DNA of 64,000 nt, taken from positions 744,001-808,000 of the forward strand of contig NZ_JBIYZW010000003.1 in assembly GCF_044628455.1 (NCBI RefSeq), in the 5' to 3' direction. Under the pieces are notes generated by a model. It made no database searches, had not been told where the DNA came from, and saw only the letters and a list, made by a program, of their open reading frames with translations. This document shows, one piece after another, positions 1 to 7,837 of the stretch (position 1 is its first letter; the number at the start of each line of letters is the position of its first letter). Both the position numbers and the translations under genes were made by a program. Source of the stretch: Solirubrum sp044628455 (GTDB taxonomy: Bacteria > Bacteroidota > Bacteroidia > Cytophagales > Hymenobacteraceae).

Positions 1-1
1 C

Positions 2-181
2 GACGCCGCTTACCAGCCTTACCGCTTTGCGCCGCAGCTGGTAGAAGACCTGTACGCCTACGTGGGCAGCCTGCGCGAGTGGCCGCGGGCCAAACGGCCC
101 GGCAGCGGCGAGGCCGTAAACTACATTGCCCTGCTTTCCTTTAAAATCACCGATGGTCAGATCGTTGCTGTGCTGCCTTAG
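2..181 (+). CDS. 3' end of an unidentified gene (partial)
   Basis: An open frame runs in from the left edge and stops with TAG at 179-181, giving the last 59 residues of a protein. The visible part has no low-complexity bias and contains a helical-looking stretch (LVEDLYAYVGSLREWP). I do not recognise the family. Its end overlaps the proposed start of the next gene (ATG at 153) by 29 bases, which would suggest translational coupling if both are real. The call rests only on an uninterrupted frame with plausible composition, so it is tentative. Confidence 0.4.
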   Translation, partial: DAAYQPYRFAPQLVEDLYAYVGSLREWPRAKRPGSGEAVNYIALLSFKITDGQIVAVLP

Positions 182-1010
182 CCTGTGGCTGGCGCTGGGC
201 AGCTGCCAGGGACAAAGCGCCCCGGTGTCTCGCCCGGCCGCCCCCGAGCCCTGCGCCGACCGCCGCTACCAGGATAGCCTCGTTACCCGCTACCTCGAAA
301 ACGGGGCGCAGCGCTACGGCTACAACCACCCCAATTGGGAAAAGTACTGCGACAGCCTCATTGCCGCGTGCCCCAACATGGCGCTGGCCTACCGCGAAAA
401 AGCCATTCCCTACCTCAAAAACGGCGACTACGCCCGGGCTTTTGCGTTGGAAGACCGCGCCGTGGCTCTCGACCCCAAGCGCTGGCTGGCGTACCGGGCC
501 TTCCTGAAGTGCATCTTCACCAAGGATTACCGCGGCGCCCTGGTCGACTTCGAGCGGGCCGAACAGCTGACTCCCGGCGGCTACGAAATGGACCACACCT
601 ACTGGTTTTACCGCGGCCTCTGCCACCTGGAGCTGGGCGAGCTGCCGCAGGCCGCGGCCGACTTGCAGCGCGACGTAGCCGCTCAGCAGCGCGGCGACCT
701 GCGCCGCGACGTGCACTTCAACACGCTTTTCTACCAGGGCGTGGTGGCCTACGAGCAAAAGAACTACCCGGAGGCGCGGCGCTTGCTGGAAGCCTGCCTG
801 CAGATTTATGCCGCCTTTCCCGACGCGCATTATTACCTGGCCCTGACGCTGCGGCCGCTAAGTCAGGCCGCCGCCGCGCGGCAGCACCTGCAACTGGCCC
901 AACGCTACCTGCAGCAGGGCTACGGGCTGAACGAAGACAACGTGTTCTACGCCAACTACCCGCACCAGATAACCCGCTATGAAGTCGACCAGGAGCTGGC
1001 GCGGCGCTGA
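153..1010 (+). CDS. TPR-repeat lipoprotein
   Basis: A 285-residue protein. I chose ATG 153 rather than the upstream ATG 126 because it gives a compact lipoprotein signal (MVRSLLCCLSLWLALGSC, with Cys18 as the lipidation site). The mature part contains several tetratricopeptide-type helix pairs, for example around the segments ending in ALDPKRWLAY, the FERAEQLTPGG block, and the repeat with YYLALTLRPLSQAAAARQHL near the C-terminus. TPR lipoproteins usually scaffold protein-protein contacts at the envelope; no enzyme motif is visible. It is convergent with the hydrolase gene that follows on the other strand. No partner can be named from context. Confidence 0.75.
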   Translation: MVRSLLCCLSLWLALGSCQGQSAPVSRPAAPEPCADRRYQDSLVTRYLENGAQRYGYNHPNWEKYCDSLIAACPNMALAYREKAIPYLKNGDYARAFALEDRAVALDPKRWLAYRAFLKCIFTKDYRGALVDFERAEQLTPGGYEMDHTYWFYRGLCHLELGELPQAAADLQRDVAAQQRGDLRRDVHFNTLFYQGVVAYEQKNYPEARRLLEACLQIYAAFPDAHYYLALTLRPLSQAAAARQHLQLAQRYLQQGYGLNEDNVFYANYPHQITRYEVDQELARR

Positions 1011-1052
1011 TCAGCGCCGATTCAACAATCGGCTCCGCGCCATTGGCGCCGG

Positions 1053-2192
1053 CTACAGGTGCTCCCGCAGGTAGGCGTACACTTCGGGGTGGGCCAGCAG
1101 AGTGCCGTGGTGCTGACGCGGAAACATGCGCACCCGTACCTGGCCCTGAAACGCCGTGGCGGGACCGAAAATGTCGCCGGTAGCGCTGCCGCCGCCCACC
1201 AGTCCGTCGCCGAAGTAGCGCGCCAGCACCGACCCGGCGTTTTTCAGCAGCGAAGCCGCCAGCACGTGGTACTGCACGCCCGGCAGCGGTGGTACCGGCG
1301 TACGCGGGGGCAGCAGATCGTCGGCGTGGGGATTCTGCCAGTCCTCGTCGACCAGCCGGGCGTGGCGCAGGTCGCGGATGCCGTTGGAGCGGCGGTCCAG
1401 CGTGTCGGCCACGAAGCGGGTAGGGCGCAGGTTGAGGCGGCGCAGCAGCAGGGCGGTGAGGAAGCTGTTCTGCTCCAGAAACGAGCCTTCGTTGGGCACG
1501 CCCAGCAGAAACACGCTGCGCAGCCGCGCCACCCAGGGCGCCGCGCTGCTGGGCACAGCCCCCCCAGGATTTTCGGTGCTGGTTGCCGGTGGGGTTTCCG
1601 GCAGCGCTTCGGCGTGGGTAGCGTGCGCGTAGTAGCCGGCCGAGCGAATCACCAGCCCGCCCATCGAGTGGCCAATCAGCACCAGCTCGGTGACGGCGGC
1701 GGGCCAGGTCTGCACCAGCGCGGTGAGCAGGCGGCTGAAGTCGCGGCCGTTTTCGGAGATGTGGCGGCCGGTGTTGTAGCGCAGGTACAGGCAGCGCAGG
1801 CCGGCTTCGCGCTCCAGGCGCGGCCCGTAGCGGGGCAAGTCGGCGGCGCCTTCCTGCCAGATGGTTTCGTCGCCCATCAGCCCGTGCACGAACACCACCG
1901 TGCGGCGCGGGCCTTCCCGGTCGAGGTCCAGGTCAGCTACCGCCACGTCGTGGCCCAGGCGGCGGAAGCTCATGGCTATGGCCCGCCGGTCGCCGCGGGC
2001 CGCCAGCTGGTCGCCAAAGGCGCCGTTGAGCACCGGGCGCAGGAAGTGGCGGTAGCTGCGGCCGGTGTGCAGCAGGTAGCCGATGCCTTCGGTGGGCAGG
2101 CCCACGGTGCGGCGCAGCGCCGCCAGGGCCCGGCGCCAGCGCGAAGTGGCGGGGCCGGGGGCATCGGATGCAGGCAGTGAGCGGTCGGACAC
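1053..2192 (-). CDS. alpha/beta-hydrolase (lipase/esterase-like)
   Basis: A serine hydrolase of the alpha/beta fold. The nucleophile elbow GHSMGG places the catalytic Ser near residue 176, an oxyanion-type segment VVFVHGLMGDETIW lies upstream, and a C-terminal QHHGTLLAHPEVYAYL segment should carry the catalytic His. The arrangement resembles PGAP1/lipase-type esterases that act on lipids or acyl esters; the substrate is unknown. The frame is open to 2285, but that ATG lies inside or next to the terminator hairpin of the neighbouring gene (2260-2282), so I prefer the GTG at 2192, giving 379 aa. There is no signal peptide, so a cytoplasmic location is likely. The start choice is uncertain; the family call is firm. 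Confidence 0.75.
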   Translation of the reverse strand: MSDRSLPASDAPGPATSRWRRALAALRRTVGLPTEGIGYLLHTGRSYRHFLRPVLNGAFGDQLAARGDRRAIAMSFRRLGHDVAVADLDLDREGPRRTVVFVHGLMGDETIWQEGAADLPRYGPRLEREAGLRCLYLRYNTGRHISENGRDFSRLLTALVQTWPAAVTELVLIGHSMGGLVIRSAGYYAHATHAEALPETPPATSTENPGGAVPSSAAPWVARLRSVFLLGVPNEGSFLEQNSFLTALLLRRLNLRPTRFVADTLDRRSNGIRDLRHARLVDEDWQNPHADDLLPPRTPVPPLPGVQYHVLAASLLKNAGSVLARYFGDGLVGGGSATGDIFGPATAFQGQVRVRMFPRQHHGTLLAHPEVYAYLREHL

Positions 2193-2250
2193 GGCGCAGG
2201 AGTTAAGGGTGGGGCCTGCCGGCGGGGGCGCCCGGGCCTTCGACAGCCCT

Positions 2251-2282
2251 AAACGCAAACCGCCCGGCACGGGGCCGGGCGG
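2251..2282 (-). terminator. intrinsic terminator after the T9SS cargo gene
   Basis: A 9-bp inverted repeat (2260-2268 with 2274-2282, arm CCGCCCGGC) is followed on the minus strand by a T-rich tail (TTTGCGTTT). It sits just after the stop of the minus-strand gene ending at 2310. Confidence 0.7.
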
Positions 2283-2309
2283 CAAGGTAACCAGGGAAAT
2301 CGGGTCGGG

Positions 2310-3218
2310 CTAGCGCACCAGCAGGCGGCGCACCACGGTACCACGCGGGGTTTCGAGCTGCAGGGCATACACCCCGGCCGGGCGGCCGTGCAGGTCGATT
2401 TCGCGGCCGTCGCCCACGGCGGCGGGGCTGATGGCGGGCTGCCGCAGTACCACGCGGCCGGCGGCGTCGGTCACGGTAAAGGCCGCGGCGGCTACGTCGA
2501 AGTCGCGCTCGGCGCGCAGGCGGAAGCGGCCGTCCTGGCTGGGGTTGGGGTAAGCGGCCAGCACGCCGGTAAGGGCCGGCTCGCGGTTGGCCGTTATCGG
2601 GGCGTTGCTCATCACGATGTCATCGATCTGCAGCACGCCGGTGCTGGGTTGGGAAAAGTCGGTGCCGGTGGCGAAGTACATGATCAGCGTGTCGGGCGCC
2701 TGCGGGGCCACGTAGCCGATGGGCATTTCGGCCAGGCGGTAGGTGGCCGAAGGGCGCAGCACCACGGCGCCGCCCCCGATGGTTTGCTGCTGGGCGCCGG
2801 CGCCCTGGCTGAGGGCCACGATGGCCTGGGCCGAGTCGGTGGCGGTGCCGGTGAACTTGTACCAGAACTGCACCTTGGTGGGGCGCGAGGTGTAGGGCAC
2901 GCCGCCCAGGCGGCTGTTGGCCGTGTCGATGCGCGTACCCAGAATCAGGAAGCCGGGCAGGTTGAAGCCGAAGAACGACTTGGTTTCGAGGCGGGCGGCA
3001 AAGGCGCCGCCGTGCACGTCGTTGGTTTTGGTGACGGCGCCCAGCGGGATGGGAATGCCGCCCTGGGCCAGCATCTCGTCGGTGGTGGTCCAGCTGGTGG
3101 GTACTTCCACGCCGTTGCGCGTCTGCCAGGAGTCGAGGCTGGCATTGGGAACCTGTTGCTGAGCGTAGCTGCGGCCTACCAGGCCAAGCAGCAGGGCGAA
3201 AAGGAAAAGCTGTTTCAT
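2310..3218 (-). CDS. secreted protein with type IX secretion C-terminal sorting domain
   Basis: A 302-residue protein with a classical signal peptide (first ~19 residues, ending SYAQ). The C-terminal ~75 residues look like a type A T9SS sorting domain: a YPNPSQDGRF segment, a TDAAGRVVLRQ strand, then a GRPAGVYALQL motif and a basic end (RRLLVR). In this system the domain directs passage through the outer membrane and is then cleaved. The middle region is beta-rich and resembles carbohydrate-binding or PCMD-like modules, but I cannot assign it. It is paralogous to the gene at 3441-4355 (same layout, near-identical C-terminus). A TATCTTTG box lies about 70 bases upstream. Confidence 0.8.
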   Translation of the reverse strand: MKQLFLFALLLGLVGRSYAQQQVPNASLDSWQTRNGVEVPTSWTTTDEMLAQGGIPIPLGAVTKTNDVHGGAFAARLETKSFFGFNLPGFLILGTRIDTANSRLGGVPYTSRPTKVQFWYKFTGTATDSAQAIVALSQGAGAQQQTIGGGAVVLRPSATYRLAEMPIGYVAPQAPDTLIMYFATGTDFSQPSTGVLQIDDIVMSNAPITANREPALTGVLAAYPNPSQDGRFRLRAERDFDVAAAAFTVTDAAGRVVLRQPAISPAAVGDGREIDLHGRPAGVYALQLETPRGTVVRRLLVR

Positions 3219-3284
3219 AGATCAGAAGGGCTGAAGGGCAAAACCAGGAGGCCGGCAGCGGTTCGTCAGAGGGCGCCGACAGCG

Positions 3285-3292
3285 CAAAGATA
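3285..3292 (-). promoter_or_regulatory. candidate -7 promoter box (TATCTTTG)
   Basis: The minus strand reads TATCTTTG, an exact match to the Bacteroidota -7 consensus TAnnTTTG, about 67 bases upstream of the ATG at 3218. The matching -33 position (3313-3315) reads TGG rather than TTG, so the match is incomplete. Confidence 0.5.
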
Positions 3293-3384
3293 CTATCGGA
3301 TATTGGACGCGTCCACTAGCATAATCGTGTGAGGGGGCTCAGGGCGGTCGGGTCGCGTATCCCAGGCCGCGGTGGCACCCCATG

Positions 3385-3416
3385 AAAAAACCGCCCGGCA
3401 GGTACCGGGCGGGTTT
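3385..3416 (-). terminator. intrinsic terminator of the second T9SS cargo gene
   Basis: Stem CCGCCCGG (3391-3398) pairs with CCGGGCGG (3405-3412). On the minus strand it is followed by six T residues (3385-3390). It lies just after the stop of the gene ending at 3441. Confidence 0.8.
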
Positions 3417-3440
3417 CACTGAATGAGGAGGCAGCCGGGG

Positions 3441-4355
3441 CTAGCGCACCAGCAGGCGGCGTACCACCGGGCCGGCCGGGCCGTGCAGGCGCAGGGTATA
3501 CACGCCGGCGGGCCGGCCGTGCAGGTCGACGACGCGGGTAGCGCTGCTGAGGGCCGTGGAAGCGGGCTGCCGGAGCACCACGCGGCCGGTGGCATCGGTC
3601 ACGCTGAAGGCCGCGTGCAGGGCGGGCTCCTGCTGGGCACTGAGCGTAAAGCGGCCGTCGGCGCTGGGGTTGGGGAACACGGTCAGCGCCGAGGTTACCT
3701 GCCGCTCGCGGGCCGGAGTCACCACGCCGGTCATCGACACGTCGTCGATGTAGAGGGCCGTGCCGGCCAGCGGGTCTACGGCCTCACCCGAGCTGAAATA
3801 TATCCGCACCGAGTCGGCGCCCAGCGAGGAGTAGTAGGTGAGGGGCAGCACCAGCTGGGTGTAGGTGGCCGCGGGCGTCAGCAGGTACATTTCGGCGTCG
3901 GCCACCAGCTCGGTAATGCCGCCCACGCTTTTGGTTAGCTGCACGCTCACCTGGGCCGAGTCGATAGCGGCGCCGGGGCCGGTGAGCTTGTAGTAGAACT
4001 GCAGGTTGGCGGGGCGGCCGGTCAGCGGCACGCCGCCGGGCGTGAAGCCGGTGATGTTAAAGCGGTTGCCCACGAACACGGCGCCGGGCAGCACGCCGCC
4101 CATCAAGGGCAGGGCCGTGGTTTCGAGCTTGGCGGCGAAGCTGCCGCTGCGGCGGTCAGTCGACTTGCTCACGGAGCCCGAGTTGAGGGGCAAACCGAAG
4201 ATTTCCAGCAGCACGTCGTCGGTGGTGATCCAGCCCTGCGGCGCTTCGGCGCCGTTGCGCTGGCCCCAGGTTTCGAAGCCGCCCTCGGGCACTTGCTGGG
4301 CAAAGCTGGCGGTGCCCAGCAGCAGGCTCAGCACGGAAAGTAATACTCGTTTCAT
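3441..4355 (-). CDS. secreted T9SS cargo protein, paralogue of the 2310-3218 gene
   Basis: A 304-residue protein. The start at 4355 (MKRVLLSVLSLLLG) gives a clean signal peptide ending SFAQ; an in-frame ATG at 4382 would add nine residues before it. Like its neighbour it has a QVPEGGFETW opening, a beta-rich central region and a T9SS sorting domain (FPNPSADGRF, TDATGRVVLRQ, GRPAGVYTLRL, terminal RRLLVR). The two genes lie head to tail with a terminator between them, which fits a local duplication followed by divergence. The function of the shared central domain is unknown; a role in binding polymers at the cell surface is only a guess. Confidence 0.8.
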   Translation of the reverse strand: MKRVLLSVLSLLLGTASFAQQVPEGGFETWGQRNGAEAPQGWITTDDVLLEIFGLPLNSGSVSKSTDRRSGSFAAKLETTALPLMGGVLPGAVFVGNRFNITGFTPGGVPLTGRPANLQFYYKLTGPGAAIDSAQVSVQLTKSVGGITELVADAEMYLLTPAATYTQLVLPLTYYSSLGADSVRIYFSSGEAVDPLAGTALYIDDVSMTGVVTPARERQVTSALTVFPNPSADGRFTLSAQQEPALHAAFSVTDATGRVVLRQPASTALSSATRVVDLHGRPAGVYTLRLHGPAGPVVRRLLVR

Positions 4356-4430
4356 TGGTGAATAGAGGAGAGGTTTGGCCATAGAGCCAGCGGCCGGCCA
4401 AATCGTTGCAAGGCGTTGCGTTCGGGGCCC

Positions 4431-5234
4431 TCACATATTCGGGTGATGCGGGGCGGCGCCCGGCCGCGCCAGTGACAGCACCGCGCCCAGCGCGGCGCCG
4501 GTGAGCAGCCCGCCCAGGTGGGCGGCGTGGTCGATGCCGGGCAGGGCCGTGACGGCGAAGTTGCCGCCCACGATGTAGAGCGTGTGCACGAGCAGGGCGC
4601 TGCGCTCGGAGCGCGAAAGGCGGCCGTTGCCGCGCAGGGCCAACGCCAGCACGAAGCCGTAGAGTCCGAAGATGGCCCCCGAAGCGCCTACGCTGTTGAC
4701 GCCCTGGCTGTGCCACCACAAGCTGGCCAGTGCCCCGCCCACGCCGCTCAGCCCGTAGGCCAGCAGCAGCCGGCCCCGGCCCACCAGCGGCTCGAGCATG
4801 GCCCCGATGAAGAGCAGGGCATAGGCATTGAGCAGCAAGTGGCCCAGCCCGCCGTGCAGGGCGCAGCTGGTGAGCAGCCGCCACCACTGGCCCTGTCCCA
4901 CCAGGGGCGAGTAGTTGGAGCCCCAGGCCACCAGGTCGGCCCCGGATGGAGAAAACGCATCAACGCCGGTGGCCACCATCAGCAGGTACACCAGCAGGTT
5001 GAGGGCGGTGAGGCTGAGCGTCACGACCAGGCTGCGGTGCAGCTGGGGGGTGGCAGTGGGGGCCGCGGGCGGGGGTGGCTCGGCGGCCGGCACCTGGCCG
5101 CGGCGGCGCAGCTCGGCCCAGGCCGCCTCCACCAGCACCGGGGCAAAGGCGCCGGGGTGCTGGGTGAGGTAAAGCAGCTCCGCGTCGGTTTTGCGGGCAA
5201 AGGCTTCGGCCAGGGGCGGGGTGCCGTTTTCCAT
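4431..5234 (-). CDS. rhomboid-family intramembrane serine protease
   Basis: A 267-residue membrane protein. Rhomboids cleave substrate transmembrane helices inside the membrane. The catalytic motif GASG (Ser185) lies in SVGASGAIFGLYG, the partner His239 is in the segment AAHLGGLLTG, and the conserved helix-2 motif HxxxN is visible at His132-Asn136 (GHLLLNAYAL). About six hydrophobic segments follow an ~65-residue soluble N-terminal part rich in Pro/Ala. The frame extends to 5519, but ATG 5234 (MENGTPPLAEAFARK) is the natural start because upstream sequence looks non-coding. The T9SS cargo gene follows 75 bases downstream and may be co-transcribed. Confidence 0.85.
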   Translation of the reverse strand: MENGTPPLAEAFARKTDAELLYLTQHPGAFAPVLVEAAWAELRRRGQVPAAEPPPPAAPTATPQLHRSLVVTLSLTALNLLVYLLMVATGVDAFSPSGADLVAWGSNYSPLVGQGQWWRLLTSCALHGGLGHLLLNAYALLFIGAMLEPLVGRGRLLLAYGLSGVGGALASLWWHSQGVNSVGASGAIFGLYGFVLALALRGNGRLSRSERSALLVHTLYIVGGNFAVTALPGIDHAAHLGGLLTGAALGAVLSLARPGAAPHHPNM

Positions 5235-5354
5235 GCCGCTGGGGCATCCACAAGCTTGCCAAGCCGCTGGCAACCGACAAGATGGCAAGCTCAGCCGTAG
5301 GAACCGCGGCCCCGGCAGCGCGTATAGACCGGGGTACTTTCCGCGCCCACTACC

Positions 5355-5714
5355 ATGCAACCAGACCCCATCGACCAGGAGCCCTACAACCAGGAATCCA
5401 ACGCCCGCGCCGCCGGCCGCGAGTACGAAGCCGAGGCCACGGCCTCGGGCCAGCCCGGCAGCGAGCAGCAGCGCCAGCCCCAGGGCCGCTACGGCATGGG
5501 CGACCGGCTGAACCTGCAAACCGGCGAAAACGCCGACGACAACTCCGGCAGCGGCGGCAACGTGGGCGGCCGCGCCACCCAGGGCCGCAGCGTAAGCCGC
5601 GGCACCGAGTACGATGCCCCCGGCAACGCCGCCGAAGGCGATGTAGGCGGCAGCACCACCTCGGCCGGTACCGGCACTTCGGCCGGCCAGCCCGGCGCCG
5701 TGACGGGCCTGTAG
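5355..5714 (+). CDS. small hydrophilic, predicted disordered protein
   Basis: A 119-residue protein with no hydrophobic core: it is dominated by Gly, Ser, Thr, Ala, Gln, Asn, Glu and Arg, with runs such as GGSTTSAGTGTSAGQPG near the C-terminus. There is no signal peptide. It is the first of three consecutive same-strand genes encoding proteins of this type. The composition recalls hydrophilins or LEA-like stress proteins, but no repeat motif of a known family is visible, so the role is unknown. Coding status is supported by the good start (ATG 5355) and by the similar character of the two neighbours. Confidence 0.6.
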   Translation: MQPDPIDQEPYNQESNARAAGREYEAEATASGQPGSEQQRQPQGRYGMGDRLNLQTGENADDNSGSGGNVGGRATQGRSVSRGTEYDAPGNAAEGDVGGSTTSAGTGTSAGQPGAVTGL

Positions 5715-5798
5715 GCTGGGGCGGTCGGGCCAGATTCCAGCGGCCTCTGCCTCCGCAGTTCACCACTTACCAACTCACTCTTTCACCCCACTACCGCT

Positions 5799-6020
5799 AT
5801 GAACAAAGGACAAGGAAATCCGACCAACCAGGAAAGCAGCGGCGCCGACAAAACCGGCGTGGCCAACAGCGGCCAGAACCAGTTTCCGCTGAAGAAAGAC
5901 GCTCAGGAAGCGGCCAAGCAGCAAAACAAGCAGCAGGGCCCGCCCAGCGCTGGCTCGCAGGTGCGCGACGAGGCCAAACACGTCAACAGCGGCCAGCGCT
6001 CCACTAACCAGGACCAATAA
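5799..6020 (+). CDS. small hydrophilic protein, second of three
   Basis: A 73-residue protein that is almost entirely polar (Gln, Asn, Lys, Ser, Gly), starting MNKGQGNPTNQESSGADK. It has no hydrophobic segment and should be intrinsically unfolded. It lies 84 bases after the first gene of the trio and only 11 bases before the third, so the last two are probably translated from one mRNA. The shared NQ-rich style with the third protein suggests common ancestry or function. No known family is recognised; stress protection is a guess based on composition alone. Confidence 0.6.
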   Translation: MNKGQGNPTNQESSGADKTGVANSGQNQFPLKKDAQEAAKQQNKQQGPPSAGSQVRDEAKHVNSGQRSTNQDQ

Positions 6021-6031
6021 GCTCTTCGGTC

Positions 6032-6481
6032 ATGAAAAACGCAATGGATAAAAACCAGGGCCAAGGTTCCGACCAGAACCGGCCGGCCGCGCCCGGGCAG
6101 GCGCCCATCGACAAAACCAGCTCCGACGGCAACGTGAACCGCGGCGAGCAGCAGCGCATGGGCGGGGCCAGCCCCGGCAGTGTGGGCAGCCCGGAAGCCA
6201 GCCGCAGCAGCCACGGCCAGCACGGCGGCAACCACGGCAACGACCGCGACAACCGCAACGAGCAGCCGGCCGCGGGCCAGAACGCCAAGGGCAGCAGCAA
6301 CCGCGGCGGGCAGCCCTCGGCCGACCAGCGCAACCAGGGCGGCGGCCAGGACAGCCAAAAGCGTCAGAACCAAAGCCAGCCGAAGGGCGAAACCGACCGG
6401 TACGCCAACGGCGGCCTCTCGCGCAGCTCGGCCAACGACGGCGGCACCATTGAAGACGCCGACAACCGCGACGCGAAGTAG
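6032..6481 (+). CDS. small hydrophilic Gly/Asn/Gln/Ser-rich protein, third of three
   Basis: A 149-residue polar protein containing His/Asn/Gly clusters (HGQHGGNHGNDRDNRNEQ) and no hydrophobic segment. It begins 11 bases after the preceding gene. The C-terminal segment YANGGLSRSSANDGGTIED is the least repetitive part and might be a conserved tail. The gene is followed at once by a strong hairpin (6497-6548). Alternative frames are also open because of the GC content, but the start, the spacing and the similarity in character to the upstream gene favour this one. Confidence 0.6.
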   Translation: MKNAMDKNQGQGSDQNRPAAPGQAPIDKTSSDGNVNRGEQQRMGGASPGSVGSPEASRSSHGQHGGNHGNDRDNRNEQPAAGQNAKGSSNRGGQPSADQRNQGGGQDSQKRQNQSQPKGETDRYANGGLSRSSANDGGTIEDADNRDAK

Positions 6482-6496
6482 ATTTCGCCCCGCCTG

Positions 6497-6548
6497 AAAA
6501 CCGGTTCATCACGCCAGGAACTATCTTCCGGCGTGATGAACCGGTTTT
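6497..6548 (+). terminator. perfect 19-bp hairpin that overlaps the next start codon
   Basis: Arm 6497-6515 (AAAACCGGTTCATCACGCC) is exactly complementary to 6530-6548, and the loop can extend the stem by GGAA/TTCC. It ends in a T-run, as expected for the terminator of the hydrophilic-protein genes. The right arm also contains the ATG (6536) of the following serine hydrolase. Confidence 0.8.
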
Positions 6549-7837
6549 TTGCGCTTTTCCTGCTCGGCCTGGCCGGGCCCACCGCGGCCTCAGCCCAGCC
6601 GGGCAACCCGCTGAAACAGCTGCTGCGCCGCGACACCACCGCGGCCGTGCGCCGGGTACTGGACGCTGCCAAGGGGCACCGGGTCCAGATTCTCTACACC
6701 CAAATCCGGCGCGACGCGCAGGGCCGGCCTTCGTTTAAAACCTACGCCTACCGGCTCAGGCCCACAGAGTATTTCTACCCGGCCAGCACGGTGAAGCTGC
6801 CCACCGCAGCCCTGGCCCTGGAAGAGCTGCACGAGGGCCGGGCCGCAATCGGGCGCGGCCGGGCCCTGCGGCCCACCCGCGAAACCCCGCTGCAGATTGA
6901 TTCCGCGTATGCCGGCCAAACCAGGGTGCGGGCCGACAGCACCGCGCCCGGCAACCGGCCCACCATCGGGCACTACATCCGCAAGGTGCTGCTGGTGAGC
7001 GACAACGACGCCTACAACCGCCTCTACGAGTTTATCGGCTACAACACCCTGCAGGCTCTGCTCGGGCGCCGGCAGCTCGGCGCCACCCGCATCGTGCACC
7101 GCCTCTCGGTGGGCGACAAAGCCCCCGCCTCGGGCCAGACTAACCCGTTTACCTTTTTTCTCGACAGCGCCGGCCACTCGGTACCGTACCCGATGAGCGC
7201 CCAGTACAAGACCGATCATCTGTGGCCTGCCCCGCTGCGTCTGCCGGGCATCGACGTGGGGCACGCTTACCTGCAGAACGGCCAGCAGGTGGAGAAGCCC
7301 ATGAATTTCGGCGACAAGAACTTTTTCCCGCTTGCCAAGCAGCAGCAGGTGCTGCGGGCCCTGCTGTTCCCCGATTTCGTGCCCGCCAGCCAGCGCTTCA
7401 ACCTGCGGCCCGACGACTACGCCCTGCTGCGCAGGTACCTAAGCTTGCCGCCGCGGCTAAGCCGCTTTCCGCAGTACAACCCGGCGGAATACCCCGACAA
7501 CTACGCCAAGTTCCTGCTGGTGGGCGGGCCGCCGGCGCCGCTGCCCGAGGGCGTGCGCATCTACAACAAAATCGGCCAGGCCTACGGCTTTCTGATCGAC
7601 AACGCCTGCGTGGTAGATTCGCTGCGCGGGGTGGAGTTCCTGCTGTCGGCGGTGGTGTACTGCAACCGCGACGGCGTGCTCAACGACGACCAGTACGACT
7701 ACGACGCGGTGGGCTTTCCTTTCATGAGGCGCCTGGGGCAGCTGATTTACGACCACGAGCTGCAACGCACCTCGCCCCGGCGCACGGCCCAGGTGCGCGC
7801 CTATTGGTCGGCCCTCCACGAGCGCTCCGAGCCATGA
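6536..7837 (+). CDS. periplasmic serine hydrolase, class A beta-lactamase-like fold
   Basis: A 433-residue exported protein with a signal peptide ending SAQ. It shows the penicillin-recognising enzyme motifs in order: STVK (SxxK, nucleophile Ser near residue 84), SDND (SDN motif, within LLVSDNDAYNRLYEF), and a KIG triad equivalent to KTG (in IYNKIGQAYG). At over 400 residues it is longer than a true class A beta-lactamase (about 290), so an esterase, peptidase or peptidoglycan-modifying role is as likely as antibiotic hydrolysis. The gene overlaps the VanX-type dipeptidase by 4 bases (ATGA), implying coupled translation and a shared peptidoglycan-related role. The start codon lies in the 3' arm of the upstream hairpin. 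Confidence 0.75.
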   Translation: MNRFFALFLLGLAGPTAASAQPGNPLKQLLRRDTTAAVRRVLDAAKGHRVQILYTQIRRDAQGRPSFKTYAYRLRPTEYFYPASTVKLPTAALALEELHEGRAAIGRGRALRPTRETPLQIDSAYAGQTRVRADSTAPGNRPTIGHYIRKVLLVSDNDAYNRLYEFIGYNTLQALLGRRQLGATRIVHRLSVGDKAPASGQTNPFTFFLDSAGHSVPYPMSAQYKTDHLWPAPLRLPGIDVGHAYLQNGQQVEKPMNFGDKNFFPLAKQQQVLRALLFPDFVPASQRFNLRPDDYALLRRYLSLPPRLSRFPQYNPAEYPDNYAKFLLVGGPPAPLPEGVRIYNKIGQAYGFLIDNACVVDSLRGVEFLLSAVVYCNRDGVLNDDQYDYDAVGFPFMRRLGQLIYDHELQRTSPRRTAQVRAYWSALHERSEP

